Source: Paraplanobispora siamensis (GTDB lineage: Bacteria > Actinomycetota > Actinomycetes > Streptosporangiales > Streptosporangiaceae). From it: a DNA stretch of 64,000 nucleotides. A model generated the notes under the pieces. It was given only the letters and a program-made list of their open reading frames with translations. It made no database searches and was not told the DNA's origin. Every line of letters starts with the position of its first letter. Positions within the stretch are counted from its first letter, which is position 1. Shown here piece after piece: positions 28,679 through 36,201 of this stretch. The DNA is taken from positions 124,001 to 188,000 of the forward strand of contig NZ_BOOJ01000014.1 in NCBI RefSeq assembly GCF_016863175.1, written 5' to 3'. A program made the position numbers and the translations under genes.

Positions 28679-29365
28679 GGCATGAGATCCGATGACCGCG
28701 TGCCCGGTGGAGTGCCGGGCGTCGACGTTCCCGACCGGCGGGGCCGTACCGGCCTGGACCGGGTGGGACTGGACCTGACCGGCAACCCCCGGGTCCGGGT
28801 GCGCGAGGTGGAGCTGCTCTCGTCGAGCTGGTACGTGCTCCGCAGGACGACGTTCGACTACCGGCACTCCGACGGGCACTGGAGCGTGGAGGAGCGCGAG
28901 ACCTACGACCGGGGCAACGGCGCCACCGTGCTGCTCTACGACGCCGAGCGGGCCACGGTGCTGCTGATCAGACAGTTCCGCTATCCCGTCTATGTGAACG
29001 GCCATCCCGACGGGTACCTGCTGGAGACCGCGGCCGGTCTGCTCGACGACGACGACCCGGAGACCGCGATCCGGCGGGAGGCCGCGGAGGAGACGGGCTA
29101 CGACATCGGCGAGGTCCGGCACGTCTTCGACGTCTACATGAGCCCCGGCTCGATCACCGAGCGGGTGCACTTCTTCGCGGCGCCGTACAGCGCGGCCGAC
29201 AAGGTCTCCGAGGGCGGCGGACTGGCCGAGGACGGCGAGGACATCGAGGTGGTGGAGCTGCCCTTCGCGAAGGCGCTGGAGATGATCGGGACGGGGGAGA
29301 TCGCCGACGCGAAGACCATCATGCTCCTGCAGTGGGCGGCGCTGTCGGGTCCGTTCGCACCCTGA
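28670..29365 (+). CDS. NUDIX hydrolase, nucleoside-diphosphate-sugar pyrophosphatase type
   Basis: 231 aa. The Nudix box is intact (GLLDDDDPETAIRREAAEET, then GYDIG). The segment TVLLIRQFRYPVYVNGHPDG and the late glutamate-containing DGEDIEVVELPFAKAL are like ADP-ribose/GDP-mannose pyrophosphatases (NudK type), which cleave NDP-sugars to the sugar phosphate and NMP. The ATG at 28670 has GGAAGG at 6 bases; an ATG at 28682 is an alternative. A hairpin follows at 29414. Confidence 0.85.
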   Translation: MLEGMRSDDRVPGGVPGVDVPDRRGRTGLDRVGLDLTGNPRVRVREVELLSSSWYVLRRTTFDYRHSDGHWSVEERETYDRGNGATVLLYDAERATVLLIRQFRYPVYVNGHPDGYLLETAAGLLDDDDPETAIRREAAEETGYDIGEVRHVFDVYMSPGSITERVHFFAAPYSAADKVSEGGGLAEDGEDIEVVELPFAKALEMIGTGEIADAKTIMLLQWAALSGPFAP

Positions 29366-29413
29366 GCCGGGCCCGTTCGCGTCCTGGGCGGGGCCGTCCG
29401 GCGTCCGCCGCTG

Positions 29414-29432
29414 CGTTTCCCTTCGGGAAGCG
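29414..29432. terminator. hairpin with UUC loop after NUDIX gene
   Basis: Eight-pair stem CGTTTCCC/GGGAAGCG (one G-U pair) closed by a 3-nt TTC loop, 49 bases after the NUDIX stop. Confidence 0.45.
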
Positions 29433-29525
29433 GTCTTTCCCCGCGGTAGGAGGCCTTTCCCGGCGGGGAGGGGCGGCGAATACAGGCGGGCGCCGCCCCG
29501 GCCGTTTGCGGGAACTCGCGCGTCT

Positions 29526-29573
29526 CTCCGGAAAGGCTCCTGACCGGGACTCCGGAAAGGCTCCTGACCGGGA
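29526..29573. repeat. 24-bp perfect tandem duplication
   Basis: Two identical adjacent 24-bp units, 29526-29549 and 29550-29573, each starting CTCCGGAAAGG and ending TGACCGGGA. Non-coding; slippage or a duplicated protein site are both possible. Confidence 0.7.
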
Positions 29574-29728
29574 TGGAGGCGTCTGTTATTCGAAACCCGG
29601 GGGCACGGCGGCCGCCCCGCGGCCGGGAGGCCGCCGTACCCCCGGCGGAGCTGCGCCTTTCCGGAACGCTCCAGGAGCGGTCCAACGCGTCGCCGTGCAT
29701 TCTCCGCATGATCATATTCATTAAAAGC

Positions 29729-29802
29729 TGACACTTTGTATTTAGTGTTGTCAAACTGTCATTTACCAATATGTCTATTGCCGTCAGGCGTTTCCCTACC
29801 AT
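29729..29802 (+). promoter_or_regulatory. LysR gene promoter region with inverted repeat
   Basis: TGACA (29729-29733) and TGTCA (29749-29753) form a spaced dyad, with ACACT/AGTGT inside it, typical of LysR binding. TTGTCA at 29748-29753 could be a -35. TACCAT at 29797-29802 lies 6 bases from the ATG and is placed for a leaderless transcript. This patch is far more AT-rich than its surroundings. Confidence 0.45.
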
Positions 29803-29808
29803 GTCGGC

Positions 29809-30795
29809 ATGGACCTGGAAGTGCGCCATCTTCGAGTCATCCATGCCATCGCTGAGCATGGCAGCATCTCCAAGGCGGCCTCCTCGCTCGGCCTGTCCCA
29901 GCCGTCCCTGGCCGGTCAGCTGCAGCGCATCGAGCGCATGCTCGGCGGGCGTCTGTTCGAGCGCGCCGCGGAGGGAAGCCGTCCCACCCCGCTGGGCGAA
30001 TGGATCATCGAGCGTTCCGGCTCGGCGCTGCACGCGTTCGACGCCCTGCGGTACGACACCCGGCACTACGCCCAGCGGGGGGCCGATCCGGTCATCCGCG
30101 TCGGGTGCGCGGACACGGCCCTGGCCAGCCACGTCACCACCTGCCTGTACGAGCTGTTCCCCGAGGCCGGGCTCACCGTCCGCACCGAGGAGTGCATGGA
30201 CCTCCTGCCCTCCCTCCTGGAGGCCGGGCGGCTGGAGCTGGCCGTCCTGGCCGACTATCCCGGGCACGAGCTGACCTCCTCCTCCGGCGTGCTGTACGAG
30301 GCCTCCGTGGTCGAACCGATCTTCGTCGGGCTCTCGGCGTCGCACCCGCTGGCCGGCCGGGAGGAGATCGACCTGGCGGACCTGGCCGAGGAGCACTGGG
30401 CGATGTCGCCCAACACCGAGGCCGGCTACCACGAGCACTTCTGGACGGTCTGCCGGAGGTACGGCTTCACCCCGCGCCTGTCCTTCTCGGTGAACAGCAC
30501 CCTCGCCCGCGACCTGATCAGGGCGGGCAAGTGCGTGGCGACGTTCCGCCCCACCGCCGTGGAGCATCCCGGCGTCGTCATCCGCCCGCTCGTCGGCTCC
30601 CCGCTGCTGATGCGCAACGTCATCGGCCGCACTCCGTACGGGCTCCCGGCCGGGACCATGATGAAGCTGGTCGGCACGGCGATGCGCAGGTACAGGCGGC
30701 AGGCGATGAAGGTCCCCATGTACGCGGCCTGGCGCAGGCGGCGCGGTTCCGGCGCTCTGGACGGACGCCTCGCCCACCCGGCCGGGATCCTGTAG
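29809..30795 (+). CDS. LysR-family transcriptional regulator
   Basis: 328 aa. The N-terminal helix-turn-helix is LRVIHAIAEHGSISKAASSL, then GLSQPSLAGQLQRIERMLG; the effector-binding domain follows from about residue 95. A basic C-terminal tail extends past the usual end by about 25 residues. There is no ribosome-binding site, consistent with a leaderless mRNA. The large protease gene lies 201 bases downstream on the same strand; LysR-type regulators sit beside secreted metalloproteases in Streptomyces (snpR/snpA), so control of that gene is likely. Confidence 0.88.
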   Translation: MDLEVRHLRVIHAIAEHGSISKAASSLGLSQPSLAGQLQRIERMLGGRLFERAAEGSRPTPLGEWIIERSGSALHAFDALRYDTRHYAQRGADPVIRVGCADTALASHVTTCLYELFPEAGLTVRTEECMDLLPSLLEAGRLELAVLADYPGHELTSSSGVLYEASVVEPIFVGLSASHPLAGREEIDLADLAEEHWAMSPNTEAGYHEHFWTVCRRYGFTPRLSFSVNSTLARDLIRAGKCVATFRPTAVEHPGVVIRPLVGSPLLMRNVIGRTPYGLPAGTMMKLVGTAMRRYRRQAMKVPMYAAWRRRRGSGALDGRLAHPAGIL

Positions 30796-30838
30796 CGCCC
30801 GCCTCTCACCGCGATCCCGGCCCCTCCCGCACAGGGGC

Positions 30839-30880
30839 CCCATAGGGCTCCCATAGGGCTCCCATAGGGCGAACCTATGG
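30839..30880. repeat. 11-bp iterons upstream of the protease gene
   Basis: CCCATAGGGCT is repeated head to tail at 30839-30849, 30850-30860 and 30861-30871 (last base differs), followed by the inverted core CCTATGG at 30874-30880. The 11-bp period is about one helical turn, which would place each site on the same DNA face. Candidate activator or repressor array. Confidence 0.7.
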
Positions 30881-30996
30881 AGAACTGGAGGGTTCTGCGC
30901 CGGGTGTTACTGATGCGACCTTTGGTCCAGCCCTGGCCGGCCACGGCTCCTACGTCCCCCACACCCCCCGGGGACGCTCGAAAGGAGTCATCCAGA

Positions 30997-33900
30997 GTGA
31001 AGACCAAGGTCAAGTTAGGGGCCGCGGCCGTCCTGGCCGTCGCCGTCCTGACCTCGCCCGCGCTCGTGGGCACCGCGGGCGCCGCGGCACCCCCGTCGGG
31101 CCCGACGGACCCGGTGCCGCTCAGCGGCGTGCGGGAGAGCAGGGACGCCTTCGTCCCGCCCGGCCCGGACGACCGCAAGCGTGCGATCGCGACCGCGAAC
31201 AAGACGCTGGCGGCGGAGTCCGGGACGGTGCGCAAGGCGCCTGAGGACAAGTTCGAGCAGGTCCGTGTCGTCACGGGCACACACGGCGTCCAGTACGTCC
31301 ACTACCGGCGGATCTATGACGGGCTGCCGGTCTACGGCGGCGATGTGATCGTCGTGACGGACAAGAGCGGCGAGACGGCGCAGAGCCTCAGCTCGGGTCA
31401 GAGCGCCGCGATCGACGTGGACACCACGCCCGCCGTGAGCGCCCAGAGCGCCGCCGCCACCGCGCGCGCGGAGCTGAAGAGCGTCAAGAGCACCGCCGAG
31501 CCCGTCCTCGTGGTGCACGCGGCCACGGCCGAGCCCCGGCTGGCCTGGGAGGTCCTGGTCACCGGCCGGACCGCCGAGGCCCCGAGCGTGCTGCACGTCT
31601 ACGTGGACGCCCGGACCGGCGCCGTCATCGACAAGGTGGACGACGTCAGGGCCGGAACCGGCAGCGGCCACTACAACGGCAACGTGACCATCGCGACCTC
31701 CGGGTCCGGCGGCTCCTACTCCATGACGGACACCACCCGTCCGGGCCTGCGCTGCGGCGGCCAGAACGGCTCCGCCTACACCGGCCCCGACGACAACTGG
31801 GGCAACGGCCAGGGCACCAACCTGGAGACCGCCTGCGTCGACGCGATGTACGCGGCGCAGAAGGAATGGGACATGCTCCGTGAGTGGCTCGGCCGCAACG
31901 GGTTCAACGGCAACGGCGGCGCCTTCCCCGCGCGGGTCGGCCTGAACGACGTCAACGCCTACTGGAACGGTTCCTACACCAACTTCGGCCACAACCAGGC
32001 CAACACCAAGCAGGCCACCCCGATCGACGTGGTCGCCCACGAGTTCGGCCACGCGATCTTCCAGTTCTCCGGCGGCGGCGGAGCGGGCAGCGGCAACGAG
32101 GCCGGCGGCCTGAACGAGTCCACCGGTGACATCATGGGCGCCCTGACCGAGCACTACATCAACGCGCCCGCGACCTACGACGAGCCCGACTATCTGGTCG
32201 GCGAGGAGGTCAACCTGGTCGGGCAGGGCCCGATCCGCAACATGTACAACCCCGGCGCGCTGGGCGACCCCAACTGCTACAGCTCCTCGATCCCCAACAC
32301 CGAGGTGCACGCGGCGGCCGGTCCGCAGAACCACTGGTTCTATCTGCTGGCCGAGGGCACCAACCCGCCCGGCAAGCCGTCCAGCCCGGTCTGCTCCGGC
32401 CCGTCCACGCTGACCGGCATCGGCGTCCAGAAGGCGGGACAGATCTTCATGGGCGGCCTGAACACCAAGACCGTCCCCTGGACGCACGCCAAGGCGCGCG
32501 TGGCCACGCTGAACGCCGCCAAGACGCTGTTCCCGGGCAGCTGCACCGAGTTCAACGCCACCAAGGCGGCCTGGAGCGCGGTCAACGTCCCGGCGCAGAG
32601 CAACGAGCCGACCTGCCAGGCGCAGGGCGACGACTTCAGCGTCTCGGTCTCCCCGGCCTCCGGCACCGTCGACGCGGGCGGCTCGACCACGGCCACCCTC
32701 TCCACCGCCGTCACCAACGGCAACGCGCAGACCCTGACCCTGTCCGCGACCGGAGCGCCCTCGGGCACCCAGGTGAGCTTCAACCCCGCCACCGTCACGG
32801 CGGGCCAGAGCTCGACGGTGACGATCACCACCTCGTCGGGCACCCCGGCGGGAACCTCCCAGATCGCGCTGAAGGCCACCGGCTCCACCACGAGCAGGAC
32901 GGCCACCTTCGCCCTGACCGTCGGCGGCGGCGGACCCGGCCCGGTCGAGCCGCCGGACATCAGCCTCGCCAACGTCAAGGCGCACCTGCAGCAGTTCCAG
33001 AGCATCGCCACGAACAACGGCGGCAACCGCAGGTCGACCGGGGCCGGCTACACCGCCTCGGTGTCCTACATCGAGCAGAAGCTCACCGCCGCGGGCTACA
33101 CCGTGCGCCGGCAGTCCTGCACCTCGGGCTGCACCGGCGGGTCCGGCCCGAACCTGATCGCGGACTGGCCCGGCGGTGACGAGAACCAGGTCATCATGGC
33201 CGGCGCCCACCTGGACAGCGTCGCGGCCGGACCCGGCGTCAACGACAACGCCTCGGGCTCGTCGGCCCTGCTGGAGGTCGCACTGACCCTGGCGGCCACG
33301 AGGCCGCAGACGGCCAAGCACGTGCGGTTCGGCTGGTGGACCGACGAGGAGCAGGGCCTCAACGGCTCGGAGTTCTACGTCAACTCGCTCGGCGCCACCG
33401 AGCGGAGCAAGATCAAGGTCTACCACAACTACGACATGGTCGGCTCGACCAACGGCGGCTACTTCATCAACAACATCACCACCGAGGCCGCCCGTCCCCT
33501 GAAGGAGTTCTATGACAGGCTGAACCTCCAGCCCGAGGAGAACACCGAGGGCGCCAACCGCTCCGACGACGCCTCCTTCCGCAACGCCGGCATCCCCACC
33601 TCCGGCGTGGCGGCCGGGGCCAGCGCCACCAAGACCTCGGCGCAGGCCGCCAAGTGGGGCGGTACGGCGGGCCGGGCGTTCGACCCCTGTTACCACCAGG
33701 CGTGCGACACCCTGACCAACATCAGCGACACGGTCCTCGACCGGGCCTCGGACGCCGCGGCGTACGGGATCTGGAAGCTGGCCGTGAGCTCGGACGGCGG
33801 CGGGCAGGACGACTTCTCCGTCTCGGTGAACCCGGCCGCCGGCACCGTCCAGGCGGGCGGCTCGCTCACCGCGACGCTGACCACCGCGGTCACCCGCGGC

Positions 33901-34461
33901 GCCGTCCAGGACATCACGCTCAGCGCGTCCGGGGCGCCCGCCGGGACCACGGTGGCCTTCGACCCGGCGACGATCAAGGCGGGCGCGACCTCCGCGGTGC
34001 GGATCACGACCTCCGCGAGCACCCCGGCGGGCACCTACCCGATCGCGCTCAAGGCGACCGGCACCGCGGCGGCCCACTCGGTCACCTACACCCTGACGGT
34101 CGGCGGGACCGGCGGCGGGCGGACGTTCTCCAACGACACGCCCTTCCCGATCAACGACGGCTACCAGGACTCCACCGACATCCCGGTCACGCTCACCGGT
34201 TCCCCGAACGCCACGTTCGAGGTCACGGCGGACATCGACCACACCTGCTCCCAGGACCTGCGGCTGACCCTGGTCCAGCCGAACGGGACGCGGCGGGTGC
34301 TGAAGTACGAGTCGTACGGCAGCTGCACGCCGTACGACGGGCCGGTGCGGTTCACGGTGAGCAACACCGCCCGCCTCGGGAACGGGACCTGGACGCTGGT
34401 CGTCGGGGACTACTTCCAGAACGACACCGGCACCTTCAACGGCTGGAAGATCACCTTCTAG
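30997..34461 (+). CDS. secreted M4 metalloendopeptidase fused to M28 aminopeptidase with P-domain
   Basis: 1154 aa from GTG 30997, behind AAAGGAG. Order: signal peptide 1-30; thermolysin-type propeptide (FTP and PepSY) to about 215; M4 domain with H348-E-F-G-H352, zinc ligand E374 in GGLNESTGD, and catalytic H438; a Ser/Thr-rich beta module about 545-645; an M28 domain about 652-930 resembling Streptomyces griseus aminopeptidase with H738, D750, E784-E785, D813 and H900; a second copy of the beta module about 938-1035; and a C-terminal proprotein-convertase P-domain. All metal and catalytic residues of both peptidases are present. An endopeptidase and an exopeptidase in one chain would digest protein processively outside the cell. 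Two hairpins follow. Confidence 0.92.
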   Translation: MKTKVKLGAAAVLAVAVLTSPALVGTAGAAAPPSGPTDPVPLSGVRESRDAFVPPGPDDRKRAIATANKTLAAESGTVRKAPEDKFEQVRVVTGTHGVQYVHYRRIYDGLPVYGGDVIVVTDKSGETAQSLSSGQSAAIDVDTTPAVSAQSAAATARAELKSVKSTAEPVLVVHAATAEPRLAWEVLVTGRTAEAPSVLHVYVDARTGAVIDKVDDVRAGTGSGHYNGNVTIATSGSGGSYSMTDTTRPGLRCGGQNGSAYTGPDDNWGNGQGTNLETACVDAMYAAQKEWDMLREWLGRNGFNGNGGAFPARVGLNDVNAYWNGSYTNFGHNQANTKQATPIDVVAHEFGHAIFQFSGGGGAGSGNEAGGLNESTGDIMGALTEHYINAPATYDEPDYLVGEEVNLVGQGPIRNMYNPGALGDPNCYSSSIPNTEVHAAAGPQNHWFYLLAEGTNPPGKPSSPVCSGPSTLTGIGVQKAGQIFMGGLNTKTVPWTHAKARVATLNAAKTLFPGSCTEFNATKAAWSAVNVPAQSNEPTCQAQGDDFSVSVSPASGTVDAGGSTTATLSTAVTNGNAQTLTLSATGAPSGTQVSFNPATVTAGQSSTVTITTSSGTPAGTSQIALKATGSTTSRTATFALTVGGGGPGPVEPPDISLANVKAHLQQFQSIATNNGGNRRSTGAGYTASVSYIEQKLTAAGYTVRRQSCTSGCTGGSGPNLIADWPGGDENQVIMAGAHLDSVAAGPGVNDNASGSSALLEVALTLAATRPQTAKHVRFGWWTDEEQGLNGSEFYVNSLGATERSKIKVYHNYDMVGSTNGGYFINNITTEAARPLKEFYDRLNLQPEENTEGANRSDDASFRNAGIPTSGVAAGASATKTSAQAAKWGGTAGRAFDPCYHQACDTLTNISDTVLDRASDAAAYGIWKLAVSSDGGGQDDFSVSVNPAAGTVQAGGSLTATLTTAVTRGAVQDITLSASGAPAGTTVAFDPATIKAGATSAVRITTSASTPAGTYPIALKATGTAAAHSVTYTLTVGGTGGGRTFSNDTPFPINDGYQDSTDIPVTLTGSPNATFEVTADIDHTCSQDLRLTLVQPNGTRRVLKYESYGSCTPYDGPVRFTVSNTARLGNGTWTLVVGDYFQNDTGTFNGWKITF

Positions 34462-34470
34462 CGGTGCCAC

Positions 34471-34502
34471 CCGGCCGGAGGGCGCAGGGGCCCTCCGGCC
34501 GG
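34471..34502. terminator. strong hairpin after protease gene
   Basis: Perfect 12-bp stem (CCGGCCGGAGGG and its complement) with an 8-nt loop, starting 9 bases after the stop at 34461. Confidence 0.8.
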
Positions 34503-34531
34503 ACCGCGGGCGGGTCGTCCCCGACCGCGCG

Positions 34532-34565
34532 GAGCGGGTACGGCCTGCGGCGGCCGTACCCGCTC
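34532..34565. terminator. second hairpin, convergent side
   Basis: Perfect 14-bp stem (GAGCGGGTACGGCC and its complement) with a 6-nt loop, between the protease stop and the GNAT stop at 34610. It probably serves as terminator for the minus-strand gene and as a back-up for the plus strand. Confidence 0.75.
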
Positions 34566-34570
34566 AGGTC

Positions 34571-34616
34571 GTCCCGCGCCCGGGACTCAGGCTGTCCCGC
34601 GTCCGGGACTCAGGCC
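34571..34616. repeat. 23-bp tandem repeat at the GNAT 3' end
   Basis: Units 34571-34593 and 34594-34616 differ at two positions; each contains the small dyad GTCCCG/CGGGAC or close to it. The second unit includes the stop codon of the GNAT gene. Confidence 0.65.
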
Positions 34617-35215
34617 GTCTTCCGTCCGAGATAGGTGAGGGGGCCGGCGTCGGGGACCTCGATCTCGTGGAAGCCGAGCCGGTCGTAGAAGGCGCGGGCG
34701 GCGGTGTTGGCGGTGACCATCCCGAGGTGGACGGCCGGGACCCCCTTGCGGTGCAGCGCGTCCAGGAAGGTCAGCATCAGCTCGCGCCCGTGCCCCCGGC
34801 GCTGGTGGTCGGGGAGCAGGTCGATGTGGAGGTGGGCCGGATAGTCGGCCAGCTCCGGGACGATCATGCGCTCCGGCCGGTACATGAGATCGATCATCGA
34901 CTCGCTGGGGGTGGTCGGCGGGCCGTCGAGCGCGGGGAAGCGCTCTCTCATCCGGGGCAGCCACTCCCGGCGGTAGTTCCCGACGAAGGCGGCCGTGTCC
35001 GCGGTGCCGAGGACGTAGCCGACGGCACGCTCCCCGTCGTCGAGGACGAAGGTCAGATCCGGCTCCAGTTCGGCGTAAGGAGCGGCGAAAATGCTGGGCA
35101 TCAGGTCGAGGTCGGGATAGATGTGCCGGGAGTCGCCGCCTTCGTGGGCGGTCCGGACGCAGATGTCGTAGAGGGCGGCGCGATCATCGGGGCGGTAGGG
35201 CCGGACAGTCGTCAT
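34610..35215 (-). CDS. GNAT-family N-acetyltransferase
   Basis: 201 aa from the ATG at 35215 (MTTVRPYRPDDRAALYDICV); an ATG at 35224 would add three residues. The acetyl-CoA site is LHIDLLPDHQRRGHGRELML, then the NTAARAFYDRLGFHEIE segment typical of GNAT motif B. The central insertion with RREWLPRMRERFP occurs in a subgroup related to hexosaminidase-linked acetyltransferases; the acceptor substrate is unknown. A CebR-like palindrome lies about 21 bases upstream. Confidence 0.82.
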   Translation of the reverse strand: MTTVRPYRPDDRAALYDICVRTAHEGGDSRHIYPDLDLMPSIFAAPYAELEPDLTFVLDDGERAVGYVLGTADTAAFVGNYRREWLPRMRERFPALDGPPTTPSESMIDLMYRPERMIVPELADYPAHLHIDLLPDHQRRGHGRELMLTFLDALHRKGVPAVHLGMVTANTAARAFYDRLGFHEIEVPDAGPLTYLGRKTA

Positions 35216-35235
35216 GGGAGCCATGATGCTTGCTG

Positions 35236-35249
35236 TGGGAGCGCTCTCA
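35236..35249. promoter_or_regulatory. LacI-type (CebR-like) operator between two GNAT genes
   Basis: TGGGAGCGCTCTCA matches the known actinomycete CebR consensus TGGGAGCGCTCCCA at 13 of 14 positions. It lies between divergent acetyltransferase genes starting at 35215 and 35313. No LacI-family regulator or cellobiose gene is present in the window, so the cognate factor would act from elsewhere. Confidence 0.5.
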
Positions 35250-35275
35250 CAAGGTTTTCGGCCGGTAAGTGGGGT

Positions 35276-35305
35276 CTGACATGAGGGAATCGTCCCTGTT
35301 ACGCT
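35276..35305 (+). promoter_or_regulatory. leaderless promoter of the plus-strand GNAT gene
   Basis: CTGACA (35276-35281), 18-bp spacer, TACGCT (35300-35305), then 7 bases to the ATG. No ribosome-binding site is present, consistent with a leaderless transcript. Confidence 0.5.
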
Positions 35306-35312
35306 GCACCGC

Positions 35313-35804
35313 ATGATCGAGGTGGAGCTGCGCGGCTGGCGGCCCGACGACGTGCCCTTCGTGCTGGAGGCCTTCCGCTCGCCCGACATGGCCCGGCAGT
35401 CCTCCCACCCGATCGACACGCCCCGCGCGGCGCTGGAGTGGATGGCGCTGTGGGGGTTCCGGGACGACGCGCAGGCCTTCGCGGTGGTGGCCGGCGGCGA
35501 GGTCGTGGGCAACGTCGCGGTGAGCAACATCGACGCCCACGACACCGGGTGGGTGTCCTACTGGACGTCGCCGCGCGCCAGGGGCAGGGGTGTCGCGGTG
35601 GCCGCGGCGATCAGGCTGGCCGAGTGGGCGTTCAACGAGCGGGGGCTGTTCCGGCTGGAGCTGGGGCACAGCGTCGGCAACGCCGCCTCCTGCGCGGTCG
35701 CGATCAGGGCGGGGTTCGCGGTCGAAGGGGTCGAGCGGGCCAAGCTGCGTTACGGCGACGTCCGCCACGATGTGGAGCGGCACGCCCGCCTGGCCACCGA
35801 CTGA
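35313..35804 (+). CDS. GNAT-family N-acetyltransferase, RimJ/RimL type
   Basis: 163 aa. MIEVELRGWRPDDVPFVLEA at the start, TSPRARGRGVAVAAAIRLAE as the acetyl-CoA loop, and HSVGNAASCAVAIRAGFAVE near the end follow the RimJ/RimL layout. Such enzymes modify ribosomal or other protein N-termini or small amines. It starts without a ribosome-binding site just behind a -10 box. It is convergent with the conservon gene at 35845. Confidence 0.85.
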   Translation: MIEVELRGWRPDDVPFVLEAFRSPDMARQSSHPIDTPRAALEWMALWGFRDDAQAFAVVAGGEVVGNVAVSNIDAHDTGWVSYWTSPRARGRGVAVAAAIRLAEWAFNERGLFRLELGHSVGNAASCAVAIRAGFAVEGVERAKLRYGDVRHDVERHARLATD

Positions 35805-35844
35805 CACGCCGTACGGCGCGCCGGGGGAACTCCGGGAACGGGGA

Positions 35845-36201
35845 CTACAGGGCCCTGAGGCCGGACAGGACGTCGCGCAGGATGTTCTCGCGGGGGGCGG
35901 CGATGGTGGTGGGAGGGGTGCGGACGGTCAGCAGCCCGGCGTTGCGCAGGTCGCCGAGCAGGACCCGGACCACCCCGACGGGCAGCCCGGTCCGGGAGGC
36001 CGCCTCGGCCACCGTGGTCGGCCGGCGGCAGGCGTCCAGCAGGCGCAGGTGTTCCGGGGGCAGGTCGGGAGGGGCCGGTCTGATCGCCGCGACCGTGGCG
36101 ATCAGATCGAACCCCTCACCGGCCGGACGGGTCCGGCCCCGGGTCACGGTGTAGGGACGGATGATCGGTCCGGGATCCGGGTCGGGCCATCGGTCCGTCA
36201 T
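35845..36201 (-). CDS. DUF742 protein (conservon component CvnC-like)
   Basis: 118 aa with the DUF742 pattern: IIRPYTVTRGRTRP, then LRLLDACRRPTTVAEAASRTGLPVGVVRVLLGDL, then a C-terminal end NILRDVLSGLRAL. The middle is a winged-helix-like fold. In conservons CvnC works in a membrane complex with CvnA, CvnB and the small GTPase CvnD. Here the start overlaps the CvnA-like stop by four bases, with no roadblock (CvnB) gene between them and no GTPase (CvnD) gene after it. Confidence 0.88.
   Translation of the reverse strand: MTDRWPDPDPGPIIRPYTVTRGRTRPAGEGFDLIATVAAIRPAPPDLPPEHLRLLDACRRPTTVAEAASRTGLPVGVVRVLLGDLRNAGLLTVRTPPTTIAAPRENILRDVLSGLRAL

Larger units (their letters stand above)
29366..29808. 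other. 443-base intergenic region
   Basis: No gene is supported. It holds a hairpin (29414-29432), several GGAAAGG/CTTTCC motifs, an exact 24-bp tandem duplication (29526-29573), and an AT-rich promoter patch for the LysR gene (29710-29808). Confidence 0.6.

Noticed and set aside
29332-29724. A 130-codon plus-strand frame after the NUDIX gene
   Set aside because: Overlaps the NUDIX end, is dominated by Arg/Gly/Pro and includes the tandem-repeat translation (GKAPDRD twice); no ribosome-binding site.
30877-30996. Forty-codon N-terminal extension of the protease
   Set aside because: It would bury the signal peptide; GTG 30997 has AAAGGAG and is followed directly by a normal signal sequence.
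31015-34470. A 1151-codon frame antisense to the protease gene
   Set aside because: Mirror of strong GC3 bias in the real gene; low-complexity Gly/Arg/Val sequence with no start signal.
34462-36200. Search for missing CvnB (roadblock) and CvnD (GTPase) genes
   Set aside because: No Walker A motif or roadblock-like frame was found; the space is filled by two acetyltransferases, terminators and CvnC.
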